Assembly: GCA_012932865.1 (NCBI GenBank)
Contig: SAXG01000047.1
Span: 124,001-188,000 of the forward strand
Direction of reading: 5' to 3'
Source: Amylostereum areolatum
Taxonomy: Eukaryota; Basidiomycota; Agaricomycetes; Russulales; Stereaceae
DNA length: 64,000 nt
The notes under the pieces were generated by a model. It searched no databases, was not told the origin of the DNA, and saw nothing but the letters and a program-made list of their open reading frames with translations. Of the stretch, positions 1 through 10,978 are shown piece after piece; position 1 is the first letter of the stretch, and each line of letters begins with the position of its first letter. The position numbers and the translations under genes are program-made.

Positions 1-510
1 TCTGAGTATATAGGTATATCTGGAAGAGACCATCAACCCAGAGCAACAATGATTCTACCAGATCTTACCTGCATAATTCGTATAATTGACCTTTGTAGTG
101 GGAGAGTCCGACTCATGTCGAGATGCTTAGAAGTTGGGATTTCCCACGTGGCGTCCCGCCGATCGCCGTGAACGCCGAACCGGCCCGCGCCCAGGCTGCG
201 GCCCCTGAGCTAATAGGAAACGATACTGTTACAATCCCTATCCTCTGCTGGCTTCGTCTAGTTGACCATCGAGTTTCCACCTGTTTCGACCCCTACCATC
301 GCGTCGACGACTCGCTAAGTAGACCGACCCGAGCCCATTGAAACGAATAAAGTCGATACAACTACAGCGATTACAAAAGCAAACAAAAAGAGACATTCAT
401 GGATCATCGACCATGGCGCGTTTGGTTCCTCGTCGGGTACTAATTACCGAACAGACGATCACTTAAGTCGAGTAAGTGCACTCGGCCTTGGCCAACCTTC
501 AGGGAACACG
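1..510. other. Left edge, no gene recognised
   Basis: Nothing in this stretch carries a recognisable protein motif or RNA gene on either strand. It lies downstream of the monooxygenase gene whose stop codon is at 511-513 on the minus strand, so its right part probably contains that gene's 3' untranslated region. Confidence 0.4.
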
Positions 511-2936
511 TCAAGTTTGAACGATAGACGAGAGAGAAAGAGAATGGCTTACCAACGTCCCAACGGCGTCCCGCCACCATCCACCTCGAACCACATCCAC
601 CTTCGCTACACCTCCCACGCTGACCAGCCCCAGGACAAGCGCCGCCCCAACGACACCGACGACCTTCGCCGCCTTCGCCGCCTTCCTCTTCCTCTCCCAG
701 GCCACCTTTCCCGGCCCCTCGATGGAATAATCCGACCACCTGGGCGCGCGCGCGATCCACCAGAACAAGGCCATCGCGCCGGGGAACGTGCTGAAGATCT
801 TGCCCTCCGTCCCGACGCGGTACCACGACTGGCATTGCGTCCAAACAGAGTTGGAAAGGCGGCGCTGGAGCCAGGCGTTGTACCTGTCCGTCGCAGCGGT
901 CGTTGGTTCGAACGCGGTCAGCGCGCCGTCGAGCACAGGTTTGAACAGCTTGAGCGCGTAGTTGAACTAAGATTCATGTGAGTGCGTGCAGCTCAACGCC
1001 TGGCCCGGGAAGAAAGCGTACCTGCACTTCTTCAGCGAAGATGACGGAAGCGTGGCCGGTGGTAAGGTTCGGACCTGCAAAAACGTCAGCATCGTATGAA
1101 CAACACGCACAAGCAGACGAACCCATGATGGTGAAAAAGTTCGGGAATCCGGGTATGGTGCTTCCAAGGTACCCTGTGGGACCGCCGTTCTCGTCGTAGT
1201 ACTCTGACACCGTCAGGCCAGACCTGCCACGAACATGGACCGGAAACTTGTCCTGATGAAGGGGCCCGTCAATCCTGTGCTTGGAAGGAGGGGGGTATGC
1301 AGTAGGCGCTTACCGTAATGAAGCCGGTCGCGTACACGATCACGTCGAAAGGGATATGTTCGCCTGGGGGTCATGTGAGAGGTGGACGTGGGGAAAGAAG
1401 GCGTCCACGCACCTGTCTTGGTCACGATTCCGTCTTCGGTCAAGTTCTGGATGCCATCCCAATTCTGGCGCATGTTCGGCCGGTGAAGGCAGGCGAGATA
1501 GTCGCGGTCCCTGATCAAACGCTTGCAACCGGGAGCTAGTGCACTATGAGCCAGAGGATCACGCGCCACCGGGTAGAAGATTTGCTTACTATACGTTGGC
1601 ATTATCTTATCGTGGTATTCCTCGGGCGCGTGGGTTTTGATATAAGCTTCCAGTTGCTGGACACGAGGTTCAGCCATGCCCTCTGGTGCGACGTGTAAGC
1701 GGAAGAGCGAACTTCACCTTTGTAATTCTCCTATGCAACCACGAATTTCTCCCACGGAAACTAATATAGTTGATATCGAACTAGGGTCACGGTGGTTAGT
1801 ATAGAGGCGACGGCCGGAAGGTTGGACGTTACCGAGGCTTGAATCTTCCACCTGTGGAGCAGAGCAGCCAGGGGAACGTGTGCATAGATCCACTTCCAAA
1901 AGGGCGAGTACGGGACATGGGCCTAGACGGATGTGTATCAGCATCGGCGTCGAGTTGAACAGAATCAAAAAAGCATCGACTTACCCCATCGATGTACCAC
2001 ATGGGCGTACGGCAGAAATTGGTCACGTCCGTGGTGGGATCTTCCGTTATGATAGGAGCAATTTGAGTCCTGTTATCCATGAGCCGAACCATCCAATCAA
2101 TGAGAGGGAAACAGCACACGCACGCAGAGCACCCGTTCCCAATGATCGCGACCCTCTTCCTACGCAAGTCGACGTCCTCCCTCCATTGAGCCGAATGGAA
2201 CGTTATGCCCTTGAACGTTTCATGCCCAGGCAGCTTCGCCAAGTTAGGCTCGGCCAGGATGCCCATCGCCGAGACAACGATCCTGGCATTCGTCGTGGTC
2301 GTCGCGCCCGTCTTGGTGTTTGTACTGACGATACGCCATACCTTGTCCTTCTCGTCCCAGTCGGCGGAAACTACTGCGGTGTCGAAGACGCAATGAGAAC
2401 GCAGGCCGTACTTGGACGTGAGGTCGAGAAGATAGTCTTGTATCTCGGGCTGGAGGCCATGTGATTTGTTCCAGTCTGGCTTCAGATCGGTTGAGAAGGA
2501 GTAGCCGTGAATTGGGACGTCGGAAGCGCAGCCCTAACAAGACGTAAGGCAGACAAACATGGCGCTCCGGAGCGAAGACGTACAGGGTAGACGTTCTCCT
2601 ACACAATGCAAACGACGGCAGAGTGAGCAGATAGCCTCTAGACAAGCACACGACGACCTACCTTCCAAGTTCCGCCAACCTCAGAAGCGCGTTCGATGAT
2701 CTGGAGACGAAGGGGTCAGATTCGAAAGTCGACGTTGAACATCCGCACACGAAACGCCGCACGACAAAATCCTCGAAGCCCCACTCCCTCTTAAGGGCCA
2801 TGGCCATTCCAAGACCTCCCATGCTATAACGGCATCGTGTGAGCATTCAAAGCGGGTCAAAAGTACATAGAGGTCAAATGGCTCACCCGGCGCCGATAAT
2901 AACGATGCTGCGGTTCGAATTCTTCTCTGAGGTCAT
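511..2936 (-). CDS. Baeyer-Villiger-type flavin monooxygenase
   Basis: Probable FAD- and NADPH-dependent monooxygenase that inserts oxygen next to a carbonyl; the substrate cannot be told. The ATG at 2934-2936 opens an N-terminal FAD fold (IVIIGAGMGGLG after splicing out an intron starting at 2886). Joined exons give both class I fingerprints: GGTWKENVYPGCASD (about 2.5-2.7 kb) and FKGITFHSAQW (about 2.2 kb). An NADPH-binding IGNGCSA, the ATGF-type segment VIVYATGFIT (about 1.3 kb) and GPNLTTGHASVIF (about 1.05 kb) follow. The usual C-terminal part (WYRVGTEGKI...FPGAMALFWW) ends at the TGA at 511. About nine exons are needed. The last 45 or so residues contain a hydrophobic stretch (VVGVVGAALVLGLVSVGG) that may anchor the enzyme in a membrane. 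All expected motifs are present and in order, so the gene looks intact. Family assignment is firm; specificity is unknown. Confidence 0.85.
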
Positions 2937-3305
2937 GATGGAGGGGTCGGTGGTCGGTGGTCGGTGGGGGATCTGCGGATAAAAGACTTTGAAAGGTATT
3001 TATATCGGTCACAAAGCAGAAGGTCAGAAGCCCCGTCAAGCGTCAGGCGCCAACGTCACCTGCACTTCCAGTGGAGAAAAAAGAGTCAGTTGGGTTGACA
3101 TTTGGTGGGAAAAGATTCCGAGTCTGACGGCACCAGTGACAAGTAAATGACAGGGCGTGATGGGAATACCATACGCGAGGGATCTGCCGGGGCGAAAAGG
3201 AAACGTGGTCATGAATGAAAGTGTCAAACGAAATAGTAGTACATATAATCATACACTCCAATCCAACGTACAAGAGAGCCACACACCAAAGCACACATCC
3301 GCGGT

Positions 3306-4280
3306 TCATCGAAAAGGATTTAATGACCACCGGTTGCTACGACCTTCCACGGAAAGTCGCGACCCCTGCGCGCTCCTACCATCCTCGGCTGCAGCAGACC
3401 GTCGGTGCGCCTCTTCCGCCTCTCTTCTCTTTGCTTCGGCTTCCCTTTCCTTCGTCTGAGTGTCCACGGTGTACTGCCAGACGTGGTGTGATAAGGCCAC
3501 TACGTGGGATTCCATGTCGTCAAGGCGGGCCACAGCGTCCTTCACGTCGAGGAGCGTCCCGACATACGTCTGTTCATCGTCCATGCCCGTGTTCTCCTCA
3601 CGAACCTACACCATTGGCATCGTCAGCCTCAACGAAAAGGACAGAAGGGAAGGCAAACTCACCGCATCGGCGGGTATCTGACCGACGTAGTAGAACGCCA
3701 GGTACTCCGTTCCTGTATTGAAAGTGCCATTTCGCCTAAGATGCGGTCCACTCCTTACGATGGAGATGAAGATGGGTTCCGTGCGTAGTCCGTCGTCGAC
3801 CTTCCCTGGACTAACAACGGCGTTTGAACTGAAGTACAGTGGGAGGAACTCTGCTCGAAAGCCCGACTATTGATGCAGGATGAGCACGTCTGCTTCGCTC
3901 GAAAAACGTATATCTCGACACACCTCTTCAAATCCCTCTCGTAGCGCTGTCTGCTCCAAACTCTCCCCCACGTCCTTCCGCCCACGGGGCAAGAACCACG
4001 AGTCCCTGGCTGTATCGTGCACGACCACGACCTTGCCCGACGACGGCTGGATGATGACAAGACCGGAAGCGAGTTGGAAATCTGGGGCGAACCATCCGCT
4101 GTTTGGAACAGCGCGGGTTGAAAGCTCTGAAAGCTGGTCCCAGCGTGGGGGCTTGGGTGGCGGTGCTAGTTCCGGTGGCGGTTGTGCTTGTGCTAGTGCT
4201 TGACGGACTTGCGCGCGCGCAACATGGCGTGAAGAGCCTCCCTGCGCTGTGTCTTGAGTGGACCTTCGAGTGACACGCAT
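3306..4280 (-). CDS. Nudix hydrolase domain protein
   Basis: Hydrolase of nucleoside-diphosphate-X compounds, possibly of the diphosphoinositol/dinucleoside polyphosphate type; the substrate is not shown by sequence. The first in-frame ATG is at 4278-4280; the frame stays open upstream to about 4500 without another ATG, so the start is uncertain. After a Gln/Pro-rich lead comes the Nudix fold (SGLVIIQPSSGKVVVVH, then WFLPRGRKDVGES) with the box G-x5-E-x7-RE-xx-EE formed by GRKDVGESLEQTALREGFEE at about 3.93-3.99 kb. An intron of about 60 nt directly follows the EE. The next exon carries SGFRAEFLPLY, TEPIFIS and YLAFYYVGQIPADA. A second intron precedes VREENTGMDDEQTYVGTL and a charged Arg/Glu-rich C-terminal tail ending at the TGA at 3306. 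Order and spacing match agaricomycete Nudix proteins. No damage seen. Confidence 0.8.
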
Positions 4281-4520
4281 GAATGTATAGTTGAACAGTC
4301 GGTCTGGGGATGGAGTAGCGTTGAACTTGAACTTCAATAGATTCTGGATGTGGCGGGACAAAGCCGTCGGAAGATGGTTCACATGCTGAGGCGAAATGAT
4401 ATACCAGAGCGGATTAAACCCCGTTGAGCTTTCGATGTTGCAAAAGGGAGAGAAGTGTATTGGGGCCCGGGAGAGGAAAGTGGTAAGCTGTCCTTGCCGC
4501 GTTCATCGTTCGGTCGACGA

Positions 4521-4537
4521 GTAACCCTAACCCTAAC
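4521..4537 (+). repeat. Short telomere-like (CCCTAA) motif
   Basis: Two and a half copies of CCCTAA lie upstream of the Nudix gene. Similar short TTAGGG-type motifs occur near 31,641, 40,817, 55,093 and 56,303. They are too short to be telomeric DNA. Confidence 0.4.
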
Positions 4538-5434
4538 ACGTGACAATGGTTTGTTCTTTTGGCTCAGTTTGAAGTTGAAACGACTTCCTGCATATGCGCT
4601 CGTGTGCGATCGCGGATGCACTTCACGCATCAGTGTATAGCCCTTAAGGCCTTATACTTCACCACATTTTTCCGCAGTTACAGCAAATGATAATAAAGGC
4701 TTCTCCGGGTCTCGCAGAACTCTAAATTGGCCATATGCGTATAAAAGTACAGCGTCAGTACTTACCTCAACAGCCTTGGATGGGCGGTGGTAAGTCAGAT
4801 AAGTTTACAATCATGCTGGAAGTAAGTAACGCCAACCTTCTCCGTGCGATGTCGCGCGCGAGCGTATTGACCTATAGAAGCCGCGGCCGCGGTCACTCGC
4901 TCGCCGACGAAAGGACGGGGACGCAAAAGGCACAACTTCGTGAGGTATTCGGGAACCGCCAGGCGCAAGAGGGCCCCTCTTCCGCCAGCGGACAGAATTT
5001 CTGAATCGCATTACTGACCACCCCCACACTTGACGACTGGGGTCGCGGACGGGGATCAGGACCACTGACAAACTGACGTCGAAGGGCCCCTCGTCAGACC
5101 GCGCCTCGAACTCCCCAGTACGCACCTTCCCACCGACCGACGGCGATCAAGAACCCTTCCTGTAACCTTCCAGCCACACTGGCCCTCTCAAACTTTGTTT
5201 CTTTTGTTGGTCAGATCCAACATATGCACAAACATAGTAAGTGTCACAGCCCGGAGCCCGGGGAAAACATGCGCATCAGACTAACTGACAAAATGGGGCC
5301 GTCTCTCTAGACCCCGTCGTGGAGAGAGTGTAAGGCGGCCGTGCAGGCGAAAATAGCACGGTCGACGGAGCGCCAGATGAACCGCATCCTGCCTCGCCCC
5401 CACCCCCACCCCATTCTCCCTCACGCGATCGCGA

Positions 5435-7282
5435 TCACCGTCTTCGTCCCATGAAGAAACACCCCTCGTACCCCAACATCTCAGGAGGGCTGAGCGTGTC
5501 ACGCCAGCGCCCCGTCATATTCCCGTGCGCGTCGCCCACCAGGTATCCACGGTAGAGCCAGTTGCCGCGCTCGCCGTTGAGCTGTGAGACATGCGTACGA
5601 AGGGTTAGCCACGAGGAGATGGGAGTCGAGGCCGGACGACCCACATATTCCTTGGAGAGCGCGATGAAGCCGTCGCTGGGCCGGATCCGTCCGATGAGGT
5701 TGAACTGTCCCCAAGCCGAATGGCCCTGGCGTGCCCAGCGTCAGAAGAGCGTCCAGACGAGCAGAGGCACCGGAACACACACCTCGCCCGCGATCAACAC
5801 TTCTCGCACACGAGCGACGTACTCGGTGTCTCCCGGCGCACGTTCGCGCGCGCGGGAGTAGTATGCGCTGGTGCTGCGTCCCGGCTCGCGGACATACATC
5901 CCCCTGCTGCCGTCTTCCTGGATCTCGAGATCAATAGGAAGGTGCGCGCGTAGAGGATCTCCGGCCGAGAGCGGGCGGTAGGCGTCCTTGCCCGCGTTCA
6001 CGGGATCCTCCGGGGCAAGGAGGTGGTATTCGCGCAGACGGAAGGTTTGCTGATGGCGCGCAACGACGCTGACGGACAGGGTCCGCGGGGGCGCTCCCCC
6101 AAGGAGCTGGGCGTAGGCAGTGAAATCGGTGTACTAAATGAACCGTCAAAACAGAAGGGGGAACGTAGGAGGAAGGACACTGACGGTGAAGAGACCCTCC
6201 CAAATGCCCTCCATGCTTCCGGGAGAAAACGTCCCGGACGGGTGCTCGCTCGGGCCGGACGCCGCCGCCAAGCTTAGACAGCGATGCCATTCGGTTTCCA
6301 GCTCGCGACTGAGGGATTCCCGAGATGAGACGGAAGAGAGCGCGAGCGGCGCTTTATGGTGAAGGAGGCTGGCGGTTGGATCTTGGCCGGAAAGGGTGAG
6401 GTAGGACAGTATGGCAGGGGCGGCGAGAGGGGGAGGGGATAGTGCTGGATAGGGACCATAGGACGGAAGCGCGTGTGAGCGGGGGAGTTGGGGGAGGTAG
6501 TCTGCCCATGCAGGACGGCAGATGGGGTACTAGAAGAAAATATATCGTGAGCTGGGAGGAAAACATACGTTATTTGGCGACATACCTGATGAGCCCCGAG
6601 AGCCAGCAGTTTAAGGATACCCGTCGTTTTTCCGCTCTCGCCATCATCCGAGTAATCCTCTGCTATCAATGAGCAAAAAGTACAGCACAAACGGCGGTAT
6701 ACATGTACCAGGTCGAAGCATGAACCAAAAGCACCACATCGCGAGGGAGGAAAGGTCGTTGTTCGGCGGCCAGTCGTTCTCATCGATGGCGAGCATCGAA
6801 CACGACGCACCGTCGGCGTCGAACCAGAAGGCCCTGAGCCATAGGTCGAGACGGGCGTACTGGCGGAGTTGAAGCTCGTTCATGCCGTCGCTTTCGAGCA
6901 GCATGAGATACGCCAGCCAGAGCATCTCGTGCATGCTGCGGGTGTCGTCCTCGGTGTAGCGCGTGTCCCCAAAGTTGCAGTGTTTCATGGACCGGAACCG
7001 CCGCAACAGGCTGAACCTGCGCTTGAGCTCAGCGGCGAGCTCAGTGGGGCTTGCTCGCTCGACGCCCAAACGACGGACATAGGCCTGGAGGTCGAATTTG
7101 TCCGCGAAAATCAGGGCGTAGAGGCGGGGATTGGCCTTGTCTGATAAGGAGGACGCGAAGCGGTGGTTGACGAGGAGAATGGAAGTTAAATCGACGGGGG
7201 GACCGACAGGGTTGGACGTGACGGCATAGTGGGCGATGTGTTCGAGGAGTTCGTTGGGAACGCGGTCGAAAACGGAGGCCAT
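5435..7282 (-). CDS. F-box-like protein, paralog A
   Basis: Member of a large agaricomycete F-box family; by analogy a substrate-selecting subunit of an SCF ubiquitin ligase (inference). ATG at 7280-7282. Residues 1-55 form an F-box-like start (VFDRVPNELLEHIAHYAV ... PRLYALIFADKFD). The body reads LAAELKRRFSLLRRFRSM and WLAYLMLLESDGMNELQLRQYARL. After a short intron it continues with AEDYSDDGESGKTTGILKLLALGAHQ, then YPICRPAWADYLPQL and ESLSRELETEWHRCLSL, GSMEGIWEGLFTYTDFTAY, SVVARHQQTFRLREYHLL, HSAWGQFNLIGRIRPSDGF and a conserved end NWLYRGYLVGDAHGN / YEGCFFMGRRR, with TGA at 5435-5437. About seven exons are needed, all with GT-AG borders. It stays in frame and looks complete. Paralog B lies directly upstream in the same orientation, suggesting tandem duplication. 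Confidence 0.8.
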
Positions 7283-7844
7283 TTGGGTCTATCCGCAAGG
7301 TGTGGGCGTGCGCGTTTGTCCGGTGATAAGCTTTCCAATGCCGGCGGCAGTGGTTGAAACGATCTGCCGTATGATCGAGGAGGTTTTTAGCTGCAGCTTC
7401 TGTTACGGTAGTGGCGATGATAAGTACTGCACACCAGTGGGAGGCGAAAGGGAGAGAGGTGTATCAAGCGCTCAGATCTTAGAGTTGGCACAGCTGTGAA
7501 AGTCGGTCGTGAGAGCAACGTGGACATAGTCCGCTACTAGGAACTGAACTTAACGAAACTTTCGTAAGGCCTTGGGGATATTGAGCGGTGTTTGCGAGAA
7601 CGAGACATAAGTACATACAAAGGGGGCCTAGGCGAGAACGCGAGAATATGAGAGTTATTAATATAGTAGGTCTGTGAATGAACAATGTAGGAAAGTGTCT
7701 GTGATGATCATATGCTACAATGAAGACGTGCGTATATAGGGTCTAGGAGATGAGAGCTGGACCAAAGAAGCGCGAAAGCAGCCGCGTAAATTAACATCGA
7801 AGAAGACCGTGTAGCGTAAAGAGAGGATAAAGAAAGAGATCCGA

Positions 7845-9982
7845 TTATCCTGAGGGGGCAGCGTGTTTCTTGCACATGTTCCAGATGCCCTCGCACGGCG
7901 GTGCACCGCTTCCGCTCGCGCACAAGTTCCATTTCCCGACCAAGGTGCGTTCAGCCGTAACTAACCAGCCGTCAACCTTTCTACCCCGGGGAAATACGCG
8001 GACTTACTCACCATAACCGACGAACCATCCCCTGTTCGTTGCGTTCCCTCCGACCTGCGCAGTCACCTGAGCCCGGGTGGCGCTCGCAAAGATAAGTCAC
8101 TCACCTCGGGTTCGCGCAGAAGCAGCACCAAACCGTCGGATGGCCTCACGGTTCCTTTGAATGTATACGCGCCCCACGCAGCCCCATGACGGGCCTCGGT
8201 CTTCGTCCGAGACAGATAAGCATTCAGGAAGCACAGCTCTGAGAACCTCACTTGCCTTTCCGGAAACAATGATCTCAGAAATATCAGACAGGGTGTCCAC
8301 TGTCGGTCCCAACTTCGTCTGTGCGCCCGTCTGTGTCTTCGGCGCGTTGTGATGAGAGTCGGGTGGATTGAATGTAGTGTAGAATACCTTGTGAGACGTC
8401 TTGGCATCATATACGCTGACGCCGCCCTAAACGGCCTTTTCTCAGTCCGAAGTCGACGCCGCTTGGGGCGCGTGCACCAGGATGAGGATGAAACGCACCT
8501 TCTCCTGGGTCCACTGCATTCGCGGAGATAACACCGGAACGTGGTCGGTGCTGTCGTAGTCGTCGGCCCGTTGCGAGAATTGATGTCCACTCTTGCGTCG
8601 GTAGTGCTCTTGGAGCGTGCAAAACACCGGTTGACGTGCAAGGTAGACGAGAGAATCCGCGGTCCAGTGACTGTCTTCGGCTTGGAGAGCAGTGTATTGC
8701 TCCCCGCTGGGAATCTAACATCACGGCGCATTAGCCACCATCAAAATCACGAAACGGGGGCACTTACGACTTGCGTTCCTCGCCAGTCGCCGGTGAGACA
8801 ACCAAGGGTATATGGGGCCAGTGGCGACGGCGCCAATCCCGCTGAAGGCTCGCCAGACCCGACGCTCAAGGTTCTCGCCCACTCTGCGTCATACATCCGA
8901 CTACTTTCCCTTGTCTCCATAAGGCTTGAGGATTGCGGCAGTAGAGATAGAGTACGGCACGCTTCGTTGTACTCCTCCATGTCTTCGACAGTTGTCTGAG
9001 ACTCTGCCCGTTCGGCACGTGTGAGCGGAAGGCCGTCGTATGGGATAAGCGGGTACATCTGCATGCGGGCAAGATACGATAGACACGCCCATCGGGCGAT
9101 CGAAGGCAGGTTGAGGAGGACAGTGCTCCCGAAGTGAGGAAGCTGTCGAACCGTGTCCTTGGTCGAGGTACGGACGTCCTGCCAGTCGATCATGGGGGCG
9201 GTCGATGCGGGGTTCGGGGGAACGAAGTTGTACTGAGGTAGACAATCGAGATCAGCAACGGCGTGAGAGAACGGACACGGGGCGGCTGGGTCGACGCCTG
9301 AACGGACGCACCCGAAAGCCAGCGAAGGAGAATGGCGCAAGGAGCGACATCACTCGGGCCCGATGGTCTTGGGTTTCGGAGATGAGGTCGTCTGTGGTGC
9401 GAAGCCAGTTAGACAGGCCATGAACGCCGAGCGAAGGAACAGGGAGAGTGACGACGCACCCTGTGTCATCCATTGTGCGAGCAATGCGATCACCAACGAG
9501 TTCGCCTCACTCTCCGCAGGCCAGCCGCGAGCCTCCACGGGGGTCGAGTGCAGGCGCGTGGCCAGATACGCGTCGAGGAAGGGCCCGAGTCGCGCCCAGC
9601 GCAGCTGCGCCGCGTTCTTGCCGTCATTCTCGAGGAGCATGACATGCGCCACGAGCAGAGCTTCCGTAACGTCCGGATGATCCATATCGCCCGCTCGAAT
9701 GACCTTCAACGCCATGAAGCGGCTTCTCAGCTCTGATGCGAGATGAGCGGGCTCCATAGTTTGTGGCGAGAGGCGGCGCGCGGCGGCGCTGATGTCGAAC
9801 TTGCATTGAAAGAGGCGGGAGTATAGAGACGGCGTGGCGTCGACTGAGAGGGTGGAATGAAGGCGGCGACTTGTGAGGCAGAGGGAGCGGAGAGCAGATG
9901 GGGGGCCTTCGAGAGCGTCGAGGGCGACGGCGTGCAGTACGACTTCGTCCATCGTCTCCAAGGACAGGTTGGTGGGGAACAT
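7845..9982 (-). CDS. F-box-like protein, paralog B
   Basis: Second member of the same family as the gene at 5435-7282. ATG at 9980-9982. N-terminus LSLETMDEVVLHAVALDALEG then SLCLTSRRLHSTLSVDATPS and SLYSRLFQCKFDISAAARRL, aligning with the F-box part of paralog A. LASELRSRFMALKVIRAGDMD, VAHVMLLENDGKNAAQLRWA and GWPAESEANSLVIALLAQW follow. Later exons give EWARTLSVGSG, LTGDWRGTQIPSGEQYTALQ, FCTLQEHYRRKSGHQF, GGVSVYDAKTSHKVFYTT, TEARHGAAWGAYTFKGTVR and finally NRGWFVGYV...VGKWNLCASG...CEGIWNMCKKHAAPSG with TAA at 7845-7847. The two proteins are clearly diverged, so the duplication is old. No stop or frameshift was met in the exons traced. Role in an SCF complex is inference from the family. Confidence 0.75.
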
Positions 9983-10689
9983 ATTGGAGAAAGCAGGCCG
10001 TGGACCGGTTAGAGTGCGTTATAAAGGACTGGGGTTGTTACAGTGCATTCAAAATGAGGCGCGGCGTCTTGCGTTTGACGGTGACGTTGCACGGATGGTG
10101 GAGAGAAGAGGTGAAAGCGCCCTGACGGAGACGGGAACGGTGGTACGAAAGTTTGGTGTTCGAGCAGCGACGAGCGGAATTGATGGTCATGTCAGAGCCT
10201 GGATGCGGGGGGGTGGATGGCCTGGCGCGAAGAGGCAAAGACCGCCATGCACGCACAGGCCTCCCCGGGGACGCTCAGATCGAAAACGGGACGCCATCTG
10301 AAGCAGCTCAAGTTGGGAAGAGAAGCGTCAAATTGCGTAATTTCCGTCCCTCGGGCGCTCAGAAATAAGGCACCTACAAACCAGCTCTGTCGACGTAAGA
10401 ATATTCGAGACTCCTCGAGGAGAAGACGATCAAGAAGTCAGGGAGGGAAGGGGCAGATGTTTGGTCGCCGAAGTTGTTTTTTTCCTGAACCTGCTGCATG
10501 AGGCCAGAGGCAGAGAGGCGAGTTCACCGCGAGGCTTGTTTCATCTTGCCATCTCCCCACCGGCGTTGTCCTTCGATGAGCCAGCTGCGCGGTCTGCATG
10601 TAATCTATTAGATTTCAGGGTCATTTCCAGTCCCGCCCCCGCCGATCGGCGAGCAATCGACGAGCAAGCTTCGGCTGCGACTCGAGCCG

Positions 10690-10840
10690 GCGTTCTTATT
10701 TTTTTCTTTGCTATATGTAATCTTGAGCAGATCTGGGGGAACGTCTTGGCCATTCGTTCGTTCTTGTCCGCGAAACTCAGCTCGTATATGAAGGTACGTT
10801 GCGGCGCCGCTTGACGGAGAGCTCGGTCCCCGGCGTAAGC
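10690..10840 (-). pseudogene. Possible F-box gene relic
   Basis: On the minus strand a segment reads IYELSFADKNER. At DNA level it matches LYALIFADKFD of paralog A, including an identical run TTTCGCGGACAA. No intact frame continues on either side. It lies upstream of the two F-box genes in the same orientation, as expected for a decayed third tandem copy. The similarity is short and could be chance. Confidence 0.3.
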
Positions 10841-10978
10841 TGGGCACGAACGCCATTGATTCCGACCCCTCGATTTCAACTCCGTCCGCCACACGAAGGG
10901 CAGGCTGCCCGAGGCGCTGTATATGGAACAAGCTCGATGTGAAAACCCACACCATATCGGACGTCTCGGGGCATGCAC

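Noticed and set aside
4521..4537. Telomere-like repeats as a sign of a chromosome end or fusion
   Set aside because: Only two to three units, scattered at five places; two of them lie at equivalent positions of a repeated coding-like unit.
6300..6420. Suspected frameshift in F-box paralog A
   Set aside because: Rereading the minus strand at about 6,396-6,402 (ACCCTTTCC) shows that the frame continues without a break.
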